Shown here: positions 46,739 to 53,863 of the stretch, piece after piece
Layout: every line of letters starts with the position of its first letter
Position numbering within the stretch: position 1 is the stretch's first letter
Assembly (NCBI RefSeq): GCF_007954585.1
Contig: NZ_CP042382.1
Span: forward strand, 3,224,001-3,288,000
DNA from: Pistricoccus aurantiacus
GTDB lineage: Bacteria > Pseudomonadota > Gammaproteobacteria > Pseudomonadales > Halomonadaceae
Length of the DNA: 64,000 bases
Reading direction: 5' to 3'
Program-made: the position numbers and the translations under genes
Notes under the pieces: generated by a model
Seen by the model: only the letters and a program-made list of their open reading frames with translations
What the model was told of the DNA's origin: nothing
The model's database searches: none

Positions 46739-46744
46739 TGATCA

Positions 46745-47275
46745 ATGGACAAGGATCGGATTGCGGCACGACTGGAGGAGCTTTTCAGCCAACAGGGCTT
46801 CGCCACACCCAGCGTGCACGACATCAAGAAGGCGTCCGGGGTCAGCATGAGGACGCTGTATCGCCATTTTCCCTCCAAGGAAACTATGGTCATCGGTGCC
46901 TTGGATCATCACCATGCCCGTTATCTCGACTTCCTGGCGTTGGATACCCCACCTCGGGGTACGGACGCTATCACCGAGCTGTTCCAGCGTCTGGCCCAGT
47001 GGATGGAAAGCAACGCGCCAAATGGCTGCCTGTCGATGAGCGCCTTCGCCGCCTTTCCGAACAACACACAGGTCACTGCATCGGTGAAACAGCACAAGCA
47101 CGACATGCACCGATTACTGGCGACTCTAAGCGGTCGCGAGGATCTGGCGGGAGAACTCTTCCTTCTTCACGAAGGGGCCTCGACGGCCTGGCCCACACTG
47201 GGTGAGGAAATCATTCGGACAGCACAAACTGCTGCCCTGAAACTGATGAGGAGAAACGACGATGACGCGGCCTGA
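46745..47275 (+). CDS. TetR family repressor
   Basis: 176 residues. N-terminal HTH ARLEELFSQQGFATPSVHDI then KKASGVSMRTLYRHFPSKE is the TetR/AcrR signature; the rest is the helical ligand domain (NGCLSMSAFAAFP, LHEGASTAWPTLGEE). It probably represses itself and the overlapping quinone reductase gene (14-bp overlap) through the inverted repeat just upstream. The ligand is unknown; electrophiles or quinones would fit the neighbour. The first helix is short compared with many TetR proteins, so the start is as early as it can be. Confidence 0.9.
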   Translation: MDKDRIAARLEELFSQQGFATPSVHDIKKASGVSMRTLYRHFPSKETMVIGALDHHHARYLDFLALDTPPRGTDAITELFQRLAQWMESNAPNGCLSMSAFAAFPNNTQVTASVKQHKHDMHRLLATLSGREDLAGELFLLHEGASTAWPTLGEEIIRTAQTAALKLMRRNDDDAA

Positions 47276-48317
47276 CACGATGCACGGCATCCAGCTCACC
47301 GGGCATGGTGGCCCGGAAATGCTTGAACACCGACACGATATTCCCGTGCCTACCCCCGGGCCCGGTGAGGTGTTGATTCGGGTGGCCGCCGCCGGCGTCA
47401 ACAATACGGATATCAATACCCGTCTCGCCTGGTATTCGAAAGGCAACGGGGAGAGCGAGGATGCCAGCTGGTCGGGCCAGGCGCTCCAGTTTCCGCGCAT
47501 TCAGGGCGCCGATGTCTGTGGCGAGATTGCCGCGGTCGGCGAGGGGGTGAGTGCCGAAAGGATTGGCGAGCGAGTACTGATCGAGCCCTGCATCAGGGAA
47601 AACGGCGGCAAGCTTCTGGATCAGCCCTGGTACTTTGGCTCGGAGTGCGACGGCGGTTTCGCGGAGTACACGACAGTGGCCACACGGCATGCCTATCGCA
47701 TCGACAGTGACATGAGCGATGTCGAACTCGCCTCCTTCCCCTGCTCCTACTCCACTGCCGAGAACATGCTGACGCGCGCCAGGGTCGTTCAAAGGGAGCG
47801 GGTCTTGGTCACTGGCGCCTCCGGCGGGGTTGGCTCGGCCACTGTCCAGCTGGCCAAGGCACGGGGTGCGCATGTCATCGCCATCACAAGCGCCGAGAAG
47901 GCCGAGATGCTTCGCGACTTGGGCGCCGACGAAGTAATACTGCGCGACGAAGCATTGCGGGATGCCATCGAGGCCGATAGCGTCGATGTCGTGGTGGATC
48001 TCGTCGCCGGCGAGCAGTGGCCGCAGTACCTGGAGGTGCTGCGCCGCGGAGGGCGCTATGCCGTGTCCGGCGCGATTGCCGGCCCCATCGTCGAGCTGGA
48101 TGTCAGGACCCTCTACCTCAAGGATCTGAGCCTGTTGGGCTGCACGGTGCTGGAGCCCGAAGTCTTCGGCAACCTGATGTGGCACATCGAACAGGGCAGA
48201 ATCGTCCCCTTGGTCGCTGCCTCCCTACCCCTCGAGCAGATTGGCAAGGCACAGGCCCTTTTCCAGGAAAAGCGCCATGTCGGCAAGATCGTGCTCGAAG
48301 TCGGTGTATCAGGGTAA
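47262..48317 (+). CDS. MDR-family quinone oxidoreductase / alcohol dehydrogenase-like protein
   Basis: 351 residues of the medium-chain reductase family. GroES-like N-terminus (GPGEVLIRVAAAGVNNTDI, QGADVCGEIAAVGEGV) and a Rossmann NADPH site VTGASGGVGSATVQLAKARGA near residue 185. The catalytic-zinc ligands of true alcohol dehydrogenases are not seen, so a quinone reductase or enoyl-reductase role is more likely. GAGGAGAAA precedes the ATG within the end of tetR; an ATG 18 bases later is also possible. Intact, and the only cargo enzyme of the inner cassette. Confidence 0.88.
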   Translation: MTRPDTMHGIQLTGHGGPEMLEHRHDIPVPTPGPGEVLIRVAAAGVNNTDINTRLAWYSKGNGESEDASWSGQALQFPRIQGADVCGEIAAVGEGVSAERIGERVLIEPCIRENGGKLLDQPWYFGSECDGGFAEYTTVATRHAYRIDSDMSDVELASFPCSYSTAENMLTRARVVQRERVLVTGASGGVGSATVQLAKARGAHVIAITSAEKAEMLRDLGADEVILRDEALRDAIEADSVDVVVDLVAGEQWPQYLEVLRRGGRYAVSGAIAGPIVELDVRTLYLKDLSLLGCTVLEPEVFGNLMWHIEQGRIVPLVAASLPLEQIGKAQALFQEKRHVGKIVLEVGVSG

Positions 48318-48343
48318 CCACTTGGACGCTGAATCGCGGCTTA

Positions 48344-48523
48344 TCAAGTGAGAGAGTATCTGGCCCACAGGCCTCGCACCGGGCAGGAGTAGAGGCTGCC
48401 TTGCTCGGCCTCGACATGGTTATCCAGGCTGTGGGGCAGCACGGAGGCATCCAGGTACGAGGCCTTGAGGAACCAGGGTGCTTGCAGGCCCAAGCCAAGG
48501 TTAAGAATCTAGGTTTCGTCCAT
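48344..48523 (-). pseudogene. ISL3-type transposase, N-terminal stub
   Basis: 60 codons starting ATG at 48523. After MDET there is a TAG at codon 5, then ILNLGLGLQAPWF, LDASVLPHSLD and SLYSCPV follow: the ISL3 N-terminus just before its zinc-binding Cys motif. The second expected Cys is replaced and the frame ends at 48344. No ISL3 catalytic part is left. The start lies 80 bases from the right end of the cassette, a normal distance. Confidence 0.8.
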
Positions 48524-48572
48524 GCCATACCTCCTGTCATCGAAGGAGTCGTATCATGACTCAGCTCAGGAA

Positions 48573-48610
48573 GCGAATTCCACGCCCAACGACGAAGAGC
48601 CTCAGAAAGG
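48573..48610. repeat. right end of inner ISL3-like unit with 8-bp duplication
   Basis: Read inward on the minus strand: AGGCTCTTCGTCGTTGGGCG; then CAGAAAGG (48603-48610) on the plus strand, the second target duplication. Confidence 0.85.
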
Positions 48611-48625
48611 CGGCGCCTAGCCCCA

Positions 48626-49507
48626 CTAATCGGCACTGAGCGAGAGCCAAGCCACGCACCAGTCCCATACCGCATCTCTCGAGTCGAGAGGCAAGAGGGG
48701 CCGCTTGCGGACCAGGAAGTAGCTGGGCTCTTTGATCATTGTCGCATCCGTGACCTGCACTAGGCGCCCGGCCTCAAGATCCCCTGCCACAAACGCCCGA
48801 CATGCCAAGGCGACGCCCTGGCCGGCCAAGGCTGCATCCAGCGCTAGTGTCGTCTGGTTGAATACCGCGCCGGGCAGCGTGCCGCCGGTACGCAGAAACC
48901 ACGGCCAATGATCGTGCGCGTCATGCAAGAGCGGCAGTCCCCCAAGCCGTTCGGTAGAAAGGGGTAGCGGTAACTCCTTGACCAGATGGGGGCTAGCGAC
49001 CGCGACCAGCTCCTGGTGGAATAGCAGCTTGGCCTCCAGCCCGGACGGGAACGGCGGACGGGCCAGCCGCACGACGATGTCCACCTGGTCGCGCTCAAAA
49101 TCGGAGAGCGCCTCGGTGGCGACCGTGCGCAATTCCACGCCGGGCAGCGCGGCGTTCAGCTCGGCCAGACGAGGAATCAACAGCTTCGCGGCGAAGGTCG
49201 GCGTGACACTGATCGTGACAGTGTCCGGTCGCTCCAGAAGTCGTCCGGTGGCGTCCCCGAGCGTATCGAAGGCGCGGGTCACGTCCGTCAGGTAGGCCGC
49301 GCCCTGTGGCGTCAGGGCGAGGCCGCGCGGCAAGCGCTGGAACAGGGCCTGACCCAGATGCTCCTCTAGCGCGCGCACCTGCTGCGCGACGGCACCTTGG
49401 GTGACGCCCAGCTCATCGGCGGCGGCCCGGAAATTCAGTCGGCGGCCCGAGACCTCGAAGGCACGCAGAGCATTGAGAGGGGGGAGCTTGCGGCGGGATG
49501 GCGTCAT
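48626..49507 (-). CDS. LysR family transcriptional regulator (GcvA-like)
   Basis: 293 residues. HTH at ~20-60 (LNFRAAADELGVTQGAVAQQ) and a periplasmic-binding-protein-like effector domain (VTISVTPTFAAKLLIPRL, DIVVRLARPPFPSG). PLNALRAFE at the start is typical of the GcvA/AmpR branch. Diverges from the SDR gene across 106 bp, so it most likely controls the SDR-EamA operon and itself. The effector is unknown. It ends 16 bp from the inner cassette. Confidence 0.9.
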   Translation of the reverse strand: MTPSRRKLPPLNALRAFEVSGRRLNFRAAADELGVTQGAVAQQVRALEEHLGQALFQRLPRGLALTPQGAAYLTDVTRAFDTLGDATGRLLERPDTVTISVTPTFAAKLLIPRLAELNAALPGVELRTVATEALSDFERDQVDIVVRLARPPFPSGLEAKLLFHQELVAVASPHLVKELPLPLSTERLGGLPLLHDAHDHWPWFLRTGGTLPGAVFNQTTLALDAALAGQGVALACRAFVAGDLEAGRLVQVTDATMIKEPSYFLVRKRPLLPLDSRDAVWDWCVAWLSLSAD

Positions 49508-49540
49508 GATACATACCCCGTAGTTTTTCTACAGTCTGGC

Positions 49541-49564
49541 ACGTTTATTTATCGCGCGAAACGT
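49541..49564. promoter_or_regulatory. candidate LysR operator
   Basis: ACGTTT, 12 bases, AAACGT: a 6-bp inverted repeat midway in the lysR-SDR divergent gap. A second small one, GTAG-TTTTT-CTAC, is at 49520-49532. LysR regulators usually bind such partial palindromes (T-N11-A). Motif only. Confidence 0.35.
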
Positions 49565-49613
49565 CGGCCATCACTTGGCACAATGCCTCCAGAACTGACC
49601 AAAGGAGGCTATC

Positions 49614-50318
49614 ATGGCTGAAGAAAAAGTGGCACTCATCATGGGCGGCGGATCCGGCATGGGAGCCGCTGCCGCACGCAAACTGGCTCAGGAAGGCTAT
49701 CGAATCGCCATCCTCTCCTCGTCGGGCAAGGGCGAGGCCCTGGCCAAGGAACTGGGTGGCGTCGGTGTCACCGGCTCGAACCAGTCACTCAAGGACGTGA
49801 AGCAGGTCGTGGATCTGACGATGGCGACATGGGGGCGGATCGACGCGCTGGTCAACTCCGCCGGCCATGGGCCGCGCGCACCGATCCTCGACATCTCTGA
49901 CGAGGACTGGCACCAGGGCATGGAGGTCTATTTCCTGAGCGCCGTGCGACCGACCCGTCTGGTCGCGCCGATCATGGAAGCACAGGGCGGTGGCGCCATC
50001 GTCAATATCTCGACTACCTGGGCGTTTGAGCCGTCCAGCGTGTTCCCGACCTCGGTGGTATTCCGAGCGGGATTGGCGAGCTTTACCAAGCTCTTCGCGG
50101 ATGCCTATGCGGCGAAGAATGTTCGCATGAACAATGTCCTACCCGGCTGGATCGACAGCCTTCCCGAGATCGATGAGCGGCGCGACAGCGTGCCGATGGG
50201 TCGCTATGGGACCGTCGAGGAAGTCGCAGACACCGTGGCCTTTCTGCTATCCGACGGCGCAGGCTACATCACCGGTCAGAATATCCGCGTCGATGGCGGC
50301 GTGACCCGCGCCATCTGA
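49614..50318 (+). CDS. short-chain dehydrogenase/reductase with altered active site
   Basis: 234 residues. Rossmann Gly motif GGGSGMGAA (11-19) and the NSAG motif (82-85) are intact, as is the C-terminal GAGYITGQNIRVDGG. The YxxxK catalytic pair is not: where it should be, after STTWAFEPSSVFP, the sequence reads TSVVFRAGLASFTK, so Tyr aligns with Ser and Lys with Arg. Cofactor binding is likely, ordinary ketone reduction is less so. AAAGGAGG lies six bases before the ATG. First gene of an operon with the EamA exporter, opposite lysR. Confidence 0.85.
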   Translation: MAEEKVALIMGGGSGMGAAAARKLAQEGYRIAILSSSGKGEALAKELGGVGVTGSNQSLKDVKQVVDLTMATWGRIDALVNSAGHGPRAPILDISDEDWHQGMEVYFLSAVRPTRLVAPIMEAQGGGAIVNISTTWAFEPSSVFPTSVVFRAGLASFTKLFADAYAAKNVRMNNVLPGWIDSLPEIDERRDSVPMGRYGTVEEVADTVAFLLSDGAGYITGQNIRVDGGVTRAI

Positions 50319-50398
50319 TGACTCCTATCCTTCCGCTTCAATGAGCCGCCTTTCCCCGGGGAAGGCGCTCGTTGCGCTTTTCCTGAAGGAGAAACGCC

Positions 50399-51409
50399 AT
50401 GTTGCGTGCCTATACTGCGCTCGCCGCGCTCGGCATTATCTGGGGCTCGAACTTCATCTTCATGAAGTGGGCCACTGATCTGATCTCGCCCACACAGACG
50501 GTATTCCTGCGTGTGCTGTTCGGTTTTCTTCCCCTGGCTCTGGTGGCATGGCGGGCCAAGGTCCTGACTCGCGATCAACTCCGTCATCTGCCGCACTTCG
50601 CGGTCATGTCGATGCTTGCGACGACGTTCTACTATTACGGATTCGTGGCCGGCACCGCCCGGCTTCCTTCGAGCATTGCTGGGCTCCTGAGCGGTTCGAT
50701 TCCCATCTTCACCTTCATCAGCGCCTTCCTGTTCCTGCGTCAGGATCGCCCGACCGGTCAGATGGCGGCTGGCGTTGCCTTGGGCTTCATCGGTATCGCA
50801 CTGAGCGCCCGCCCCTGGGCGGGCACCGATGGCGTGGCGTTGGTCGGGGTCTTCTGGATGCTGGCCGGGACACTGAGCCTCGGGGTGTCATTCGTCTATG
50901 CCCAACGGTTCTTGTCGCCGCTGAAGCTGCCCCCGCTGGCATTGGCGACCTGGCAGACGGGCCTCGCGCTTCTGACCCTGCTGATATTGACCGACTTTGA
51001 CGGCATGGCTGCGATAGGGGCGGAGCCTCGCGCACTGTTGGGAGCGGTTCTTGGTTTGGGTATGCTAGGCACCGGCGGGGCCTTCTTCTGCTATTACTTC
51101 ATCATCGAAAAACTCGGTTCCGTGCAGGCATCCGGCGCGACCTACATTGCCCCGGTGGTGGCGGTGATCATTGGCGCTGTGGTCGGCGAGGAAATCACCG
51201 GTGCCTTTATCCTTGCGTTGGCATTGATCCTGGGGGGGCGTGGTGCTGATCCAGACGGGGAAGCGCAGCACCACACCACCCCGATTCGGCGCCAGATTGA
51301 AGAACAGGTTGAGTTCCAGGTGACCGTTGCTGTTTCTGACCGTCTTGGCATCTCAATGAGGCATCCGGCTCGACGAAATTCCACTCCGCAAGTGAAGCAC
51401 TGGATTTGA
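50399..51409 (+). CDS. EamA/DMT family exporter with frameshifted C-terminus
   Basis: A drug/metabolite transporter with ten expected helices; two EamA repeats are visible (IWGSNFIFMKW near 15; ATYIAPVVAVIIGAVVGEE near 250). At 51232-51238 is a run of seven G. Read as it stands, residues after ~278 (GRGADPDGEAQHH…) are unlike any transporter and helix 10 is cut. Removing one G would give GGVVLIQTGKR… and a stop at 51321-51323 (307 residues), a normal EamA end. Substrate unknown. AAGGAG upstream. Second gene after the SDR. Confidence 0.85.
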   Translation: MLRAYTALAALGIIWGSNFIFMKWATDLISPTQTVFLRVLFGFLPLALVAWRAKVLTRDQLRHLPHFAVMSMLATTFYYYGFVAGTARLPSSIAGLLSGSIPIFTFISAFLFLRQDRPTGQMAAGVALGFIGIALSARPWAGTDGVALVGVFWMLAGTLSLGVSFVYAQRFLSPLKLPPLALATWQTGLALLTLLILTDFDGMAAIGAEPRALLGAVLGLGMLGTGGAFFCYYFIIEKLGSVQASGATYIAPVVAVIIGAVVGEEITGAFILALALILGGRGADPDGEAQHHTTPIRRQIEEQVEFQVTVAVSDRLGISMRHPARRNSTPQVKHWI

Positions 51410-51506
51410 CGCCTCATCTCATAGATGGAATCAGAACGAACCCAGGCTGAGCGAGCCGGATGCTACCGGCCTTGGTAACGCTTGGTTACCACAAAGAGAA
51501 CACCGC

Positions 51507-52034
51507 ATGACCAGCATGTCCGATAACCTCCTCCACTTGCCGGAATATCACGTCTTGGACACCAAGGTGGAAGAACATGATCTCCGCTTTCAGGTTGAAG
51601 CTCCTGGCAGCCTACAAGCGTAAGAGGAGGTTTTACCACATCTGGAACTGCACCAGCCGGCGTGATGCCGAGATAGCTCTGGCTCGCTGGATTGACGACA
51701 TTCCCAAGGGCAGAAAGAGGTCTGGAAGGATCTCGTCAGTGCCGTCAGCGGCTGGCGTGAGGAGATGCTGACCTACTTTGAGACTGATATCCCCATCACC
51801 AACGCCTTCACGGAGTCGATCAACCGGCTGGCCAAGAACAAGAACCGCGATGGCCGTGGCTACTCATTCGAGGTGATGCGGGCCCAGATGCTCTACACCA
51901 CCAAGCATAAGAAGAAGTCGCCGCAGACCAAGGAATCCCCGTTCCTGGGCAGGGCCACCATGACCTACAGCATGGATCTATCTGAGCCCGAGAAGAACTT
52001 CGGCGTCGATCTATCAACCTTCTGGGCGGATTAA
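51507..52034 (+). pseudogene. ISL3-family transposase, deleted and frameshifted
   Basis: Transposase of the outer element. The N-terminus MTSMSDNLLHLPEYHVLDTK then VEEHDLRFQVEAP (51507-~51597) is joined to the C-terminal part (~51598 onward: AAYKRKRRFYHIWNC…, ITNAFTESINRLAKNKNRDG, GYSFEVMRAQMLYTTKHKKK) with most of the zinc-binding and catalytic region missing. A 1-base loss near 51709 (PKG-QKEVWKDLV is in another frame) breaks it again. Ends 28 bases before the right inverted repeat. Confidence 0.85.
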
Positions 52035-52061
52035 GGGGGCGGAAGGGCTTGAGGATCCCTT

Positions 52062-52091
52062 CAACCATTTAATCCGGATACCCCAAATAAT
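52062..52091. repeat. right end of outer ISL3 unit with 8-bp duplication
   Basis: On the minus strand from 52083 inward: GGGTATCCGGATTAAATGGT (then TG). The second CAAATAAT follows at 52084-52091 and runs into the stop codon of the NSS transporter. Confidence 0.9.
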
Positions 52092-53551
52092 CAGGAACCG
52101 AATTGACGCTTGAGTCGCGGGTTGGCCAGTTCGCCAAATACGCTGATGGCGATCAGCACCCCCAGCCACCAGGTCCACTGGCTGCCCATGTCCAGATCCA
52201 TCAGTCCCAGGCTGTCGATGAAGATCAGCACGATACCCAGAGGACTGACGTAGCGCACCATGTAGAGCCACAGCACGTAGCCGACGGTGGGGAGCGCCAG
52301 CTCGGACTTGAGGATTTCGTTGCGCAGCACGAATCCCGCCATCAGCGTCATGCCCAGTCCTCCGAGGGGCATCAGGAAACGGGAAGTGAGGAAATCCAGC
52401 CAGTCGAAGACATTCTTGCTCGCCAGGGTCCAGTCCGCGCCGATATTGAAGGACAGCATCGCCAGGGTGCTGATCAACCAAAGCAGGATGCCCGAACCCC
52501 AGGCCGCCTTGGCACGAGAGATGCCCTTGCTTTCGTTGAGCCAGGCGACGGTTGCCTCGATCATCGAGATCGACGAGGTCAATGCCGCCATGGAGAGCAT
52601 CACGAAAAAGATGGTTTCAAAGACGGTGCCAAAGGGCATTGACTGAAAGGCCAGGGGCAGCGACATGAACAGGAGCCCAGGCCCCGCGGAAGGATCCAGG
52701 CCATTGGCGAAGATCACCGGAAAGATCGCAAGACCGGCCATCAACGCCACGACGGTATCGGAAAAAGCTACCGTCAAGGTGGTGCGTGCGATGGAGCTGT
52801 TGTCCGACAGGTAGGAGCCATAGGTAAGAATCGCCCCGGAGGCCAGGGACAGGGTAAAGAAGGCATGGCCCAGCGCCGCCAACAAGCCTTCGCTGGTCAG
52901 CTTGCCGATTTCAAAGGAGAACAGGAATGCCACACCCTCGCTGAAGCCTCCGGAGAACATGGCATAGCCGATCATGATCCCCAGCATGATCACCATGCCC
53001 GGCATCATCCAGCTGACGTTCTTCTCGATGCCTTTTTGCACGCCCAGGCCGACGATCAGCATGGTGATCACGGTAACCAGGGTGCTCCAGGCCCCCAGGG
53101 CCCAGGGATTGGCGTTGTTGGCCTCGAAGATGGCCGCCATGTCCTCGACGCTTGCCCCGGACAATCCTCCGGAGAGCGTTTTCCATAGATAGGAAAACGA
53201 CCAGCCGGCGACCACCACGTAGAAGGACAGGATCATGAAGCCGCAGATCATGGCCATCCAGCCCAGCAGCGACCAGCCGGCGGAACGACCGGATTCCCGG
53301 GCCAGGCGGCGTATGGCATCGATGGGACTGCCACGGCCGCGCCGCCCGAAGGCGATCTCGATCATCATCACCGGCACGCCTACCGCAAAGATGCACAGCA
53401 GATAGACCAGCACGAAGGCGCCGCCGCCATATTCGCCGGTCATGTAGGGAAACTTCCAGATATTGCCAAGCCCCACCGCGGAGCCGGTGGCGGCCAGTAT
53501 GAATCCCCAGCGGCCTAGCCACAGGTTGTTAGGTCGTTTTCTGGTATTCAT
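52091..53551 (-). CDS. sodium-dependent transporter (NSS/SNF family)
   Basis: 486 residues with ~11-12 helices. The NSS signature WGFILAATGSAVGLGNIWKFPYMTG is spread over residues ~15-40 (Na+/substrate site in helix 1), and SGAILTYGSYLS lies in helix 6. Bacterial members take up amino acids or osmolytes with Na+, suited to a halophile; the substrate is not predictable. The outer transposable unit is inserted exactly at its stop codon, so any former terminator has been displaced. Confidence 0.92.
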   Translation of the reverse strand: MNTRKRPNNLWLGRWGFILAATGSAVGLGNIWKFPYMTGEYGGGAFVLVYLLCIFAVGVPVMMIEIAFGRRGRGSPIDAIRRLARESGRSAGWSLLGWMAMICGFMILSFYVVVAGWSFSYLWKTLSGGLSGASVEDMAAIFEANNANPWALGAWSTLVTVITMLIVGLGVQKGIEKNVSWMMPGMVIMLGIMIGYAMFSGGFSEGVAFLFSFEIGKLTSEGLLAALGHAFFTLSLASGAILTYGSYLSDNSSIARTTLTVAFSDTVVALMAGLAIFPVIFANGLDPSAGPGLLFMSLPLAFQSMPFGTVFETIFFVMLSMAALTSSISMIEATVAWLNESKGISRAKAAWGSGILLWLISTLAMLSFNIGADWTLASKNVFDWLDFLTSRFLMPLGGLGMTLMAGFVLRNEILKSELALPTVGYVLWLYMVRYVSPLGIVLIFIDSLGLMDLDMGSQWTWWLGVLIAISVFGELANPRLKRQFGS

Positions 53552-53863
53552 CCTTCACCCTGAACGCGCCGCGCCCGACTCGTAGCCGACGCCTGCCGCC
53601 GATCACGTCATTGAAACGTTACTGAAAAAGAGCGGGGATTGTAGCCTGTTCCACGTTCGACTCGCCACAGAGGAACAATGGTTTACACCAGGACGCTCCT
53701 GACGGAACACCCCGATAAAGTCAGCTACATTTAGGTTGTACGCAAAACTTGTAGCGATGGGCTAGAATCAACTCAAAAGCTAAATAGCAGGCAAATAAAC
53801 AGCCCGATCGATATCGCGCTCGCCTCACTTCATGAACCGTTCCTGAAGGATCAGAGAAAGCTC
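53552..53863. other. intergenic region between NSS transporter and cfa
   Basis: 312 bp between divergent genes. No ORF or RNA gene seen. A CTAGAAT near 53762 resembles a -10 (and the CTA...T of sigma-S promoters) about 100 bp before cfa; no good -35. No palindrome longer than 6 bp per arm was noticed. Confidence 0.4.

Larger units (their letters stand above)
46488..48602. mobile_element. inner ISL3-like cassette carrying tetR-qor
   Basis: About 2115 bp. The ends are inverted repeats of ~30 bp (GGCTCTTCG-ACGTT...GTGGA) and the flanks are the same 8 bases, CAGAAAGG (46480-46487, 48603-48610). One base of uncertainty remains at the right end. Internally: the C-terminal stub of an ISL3-type transposase (minus), a tetR-quinone reductase operon (plus), and the N-terminal stub of the same kind of transposase (minus). 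The two stubs have the order and orientation of a single gene whose middle was replaced by tetR-qor. Different ends from the outer element show that it is a separate ISL3 lineage. Inserted 16 bp beyond the lysR stop. Confidence 0.85.
46358..52083. mobile_element. outer ISL3-family gene-carrying element (5.7 kb)
   Basis: Bounded by inverted repeats at 46358-46379 and 52062-52083 and by a perfect 8-bp direct repeat CAAATAAT (46350-46357, 52084-52091); 8 bp is the usual duplication for ISL3. It contains, left to right, an inner ISL3-like element with tetR-qor, lysR (leftward), an SDR and an EamA exporter (rightward) and, near the right end, a decayed ISL3 transposase. It sits at the 3' end of the NSS transporter: the duplication's last base is part of that gene's stop codon. 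About 3.6 kb long without the inner element. The transposase cannot work, so it moved either with an earlier intact copy or in trans. Confidence 0.88.

Noticed and set aside
48017-48559. 180-codon open frame overlapping qor and the N-terminal stub
   Set aside because: Shifted frame of the quinone reductase followed by antisense of the transposase remnant.
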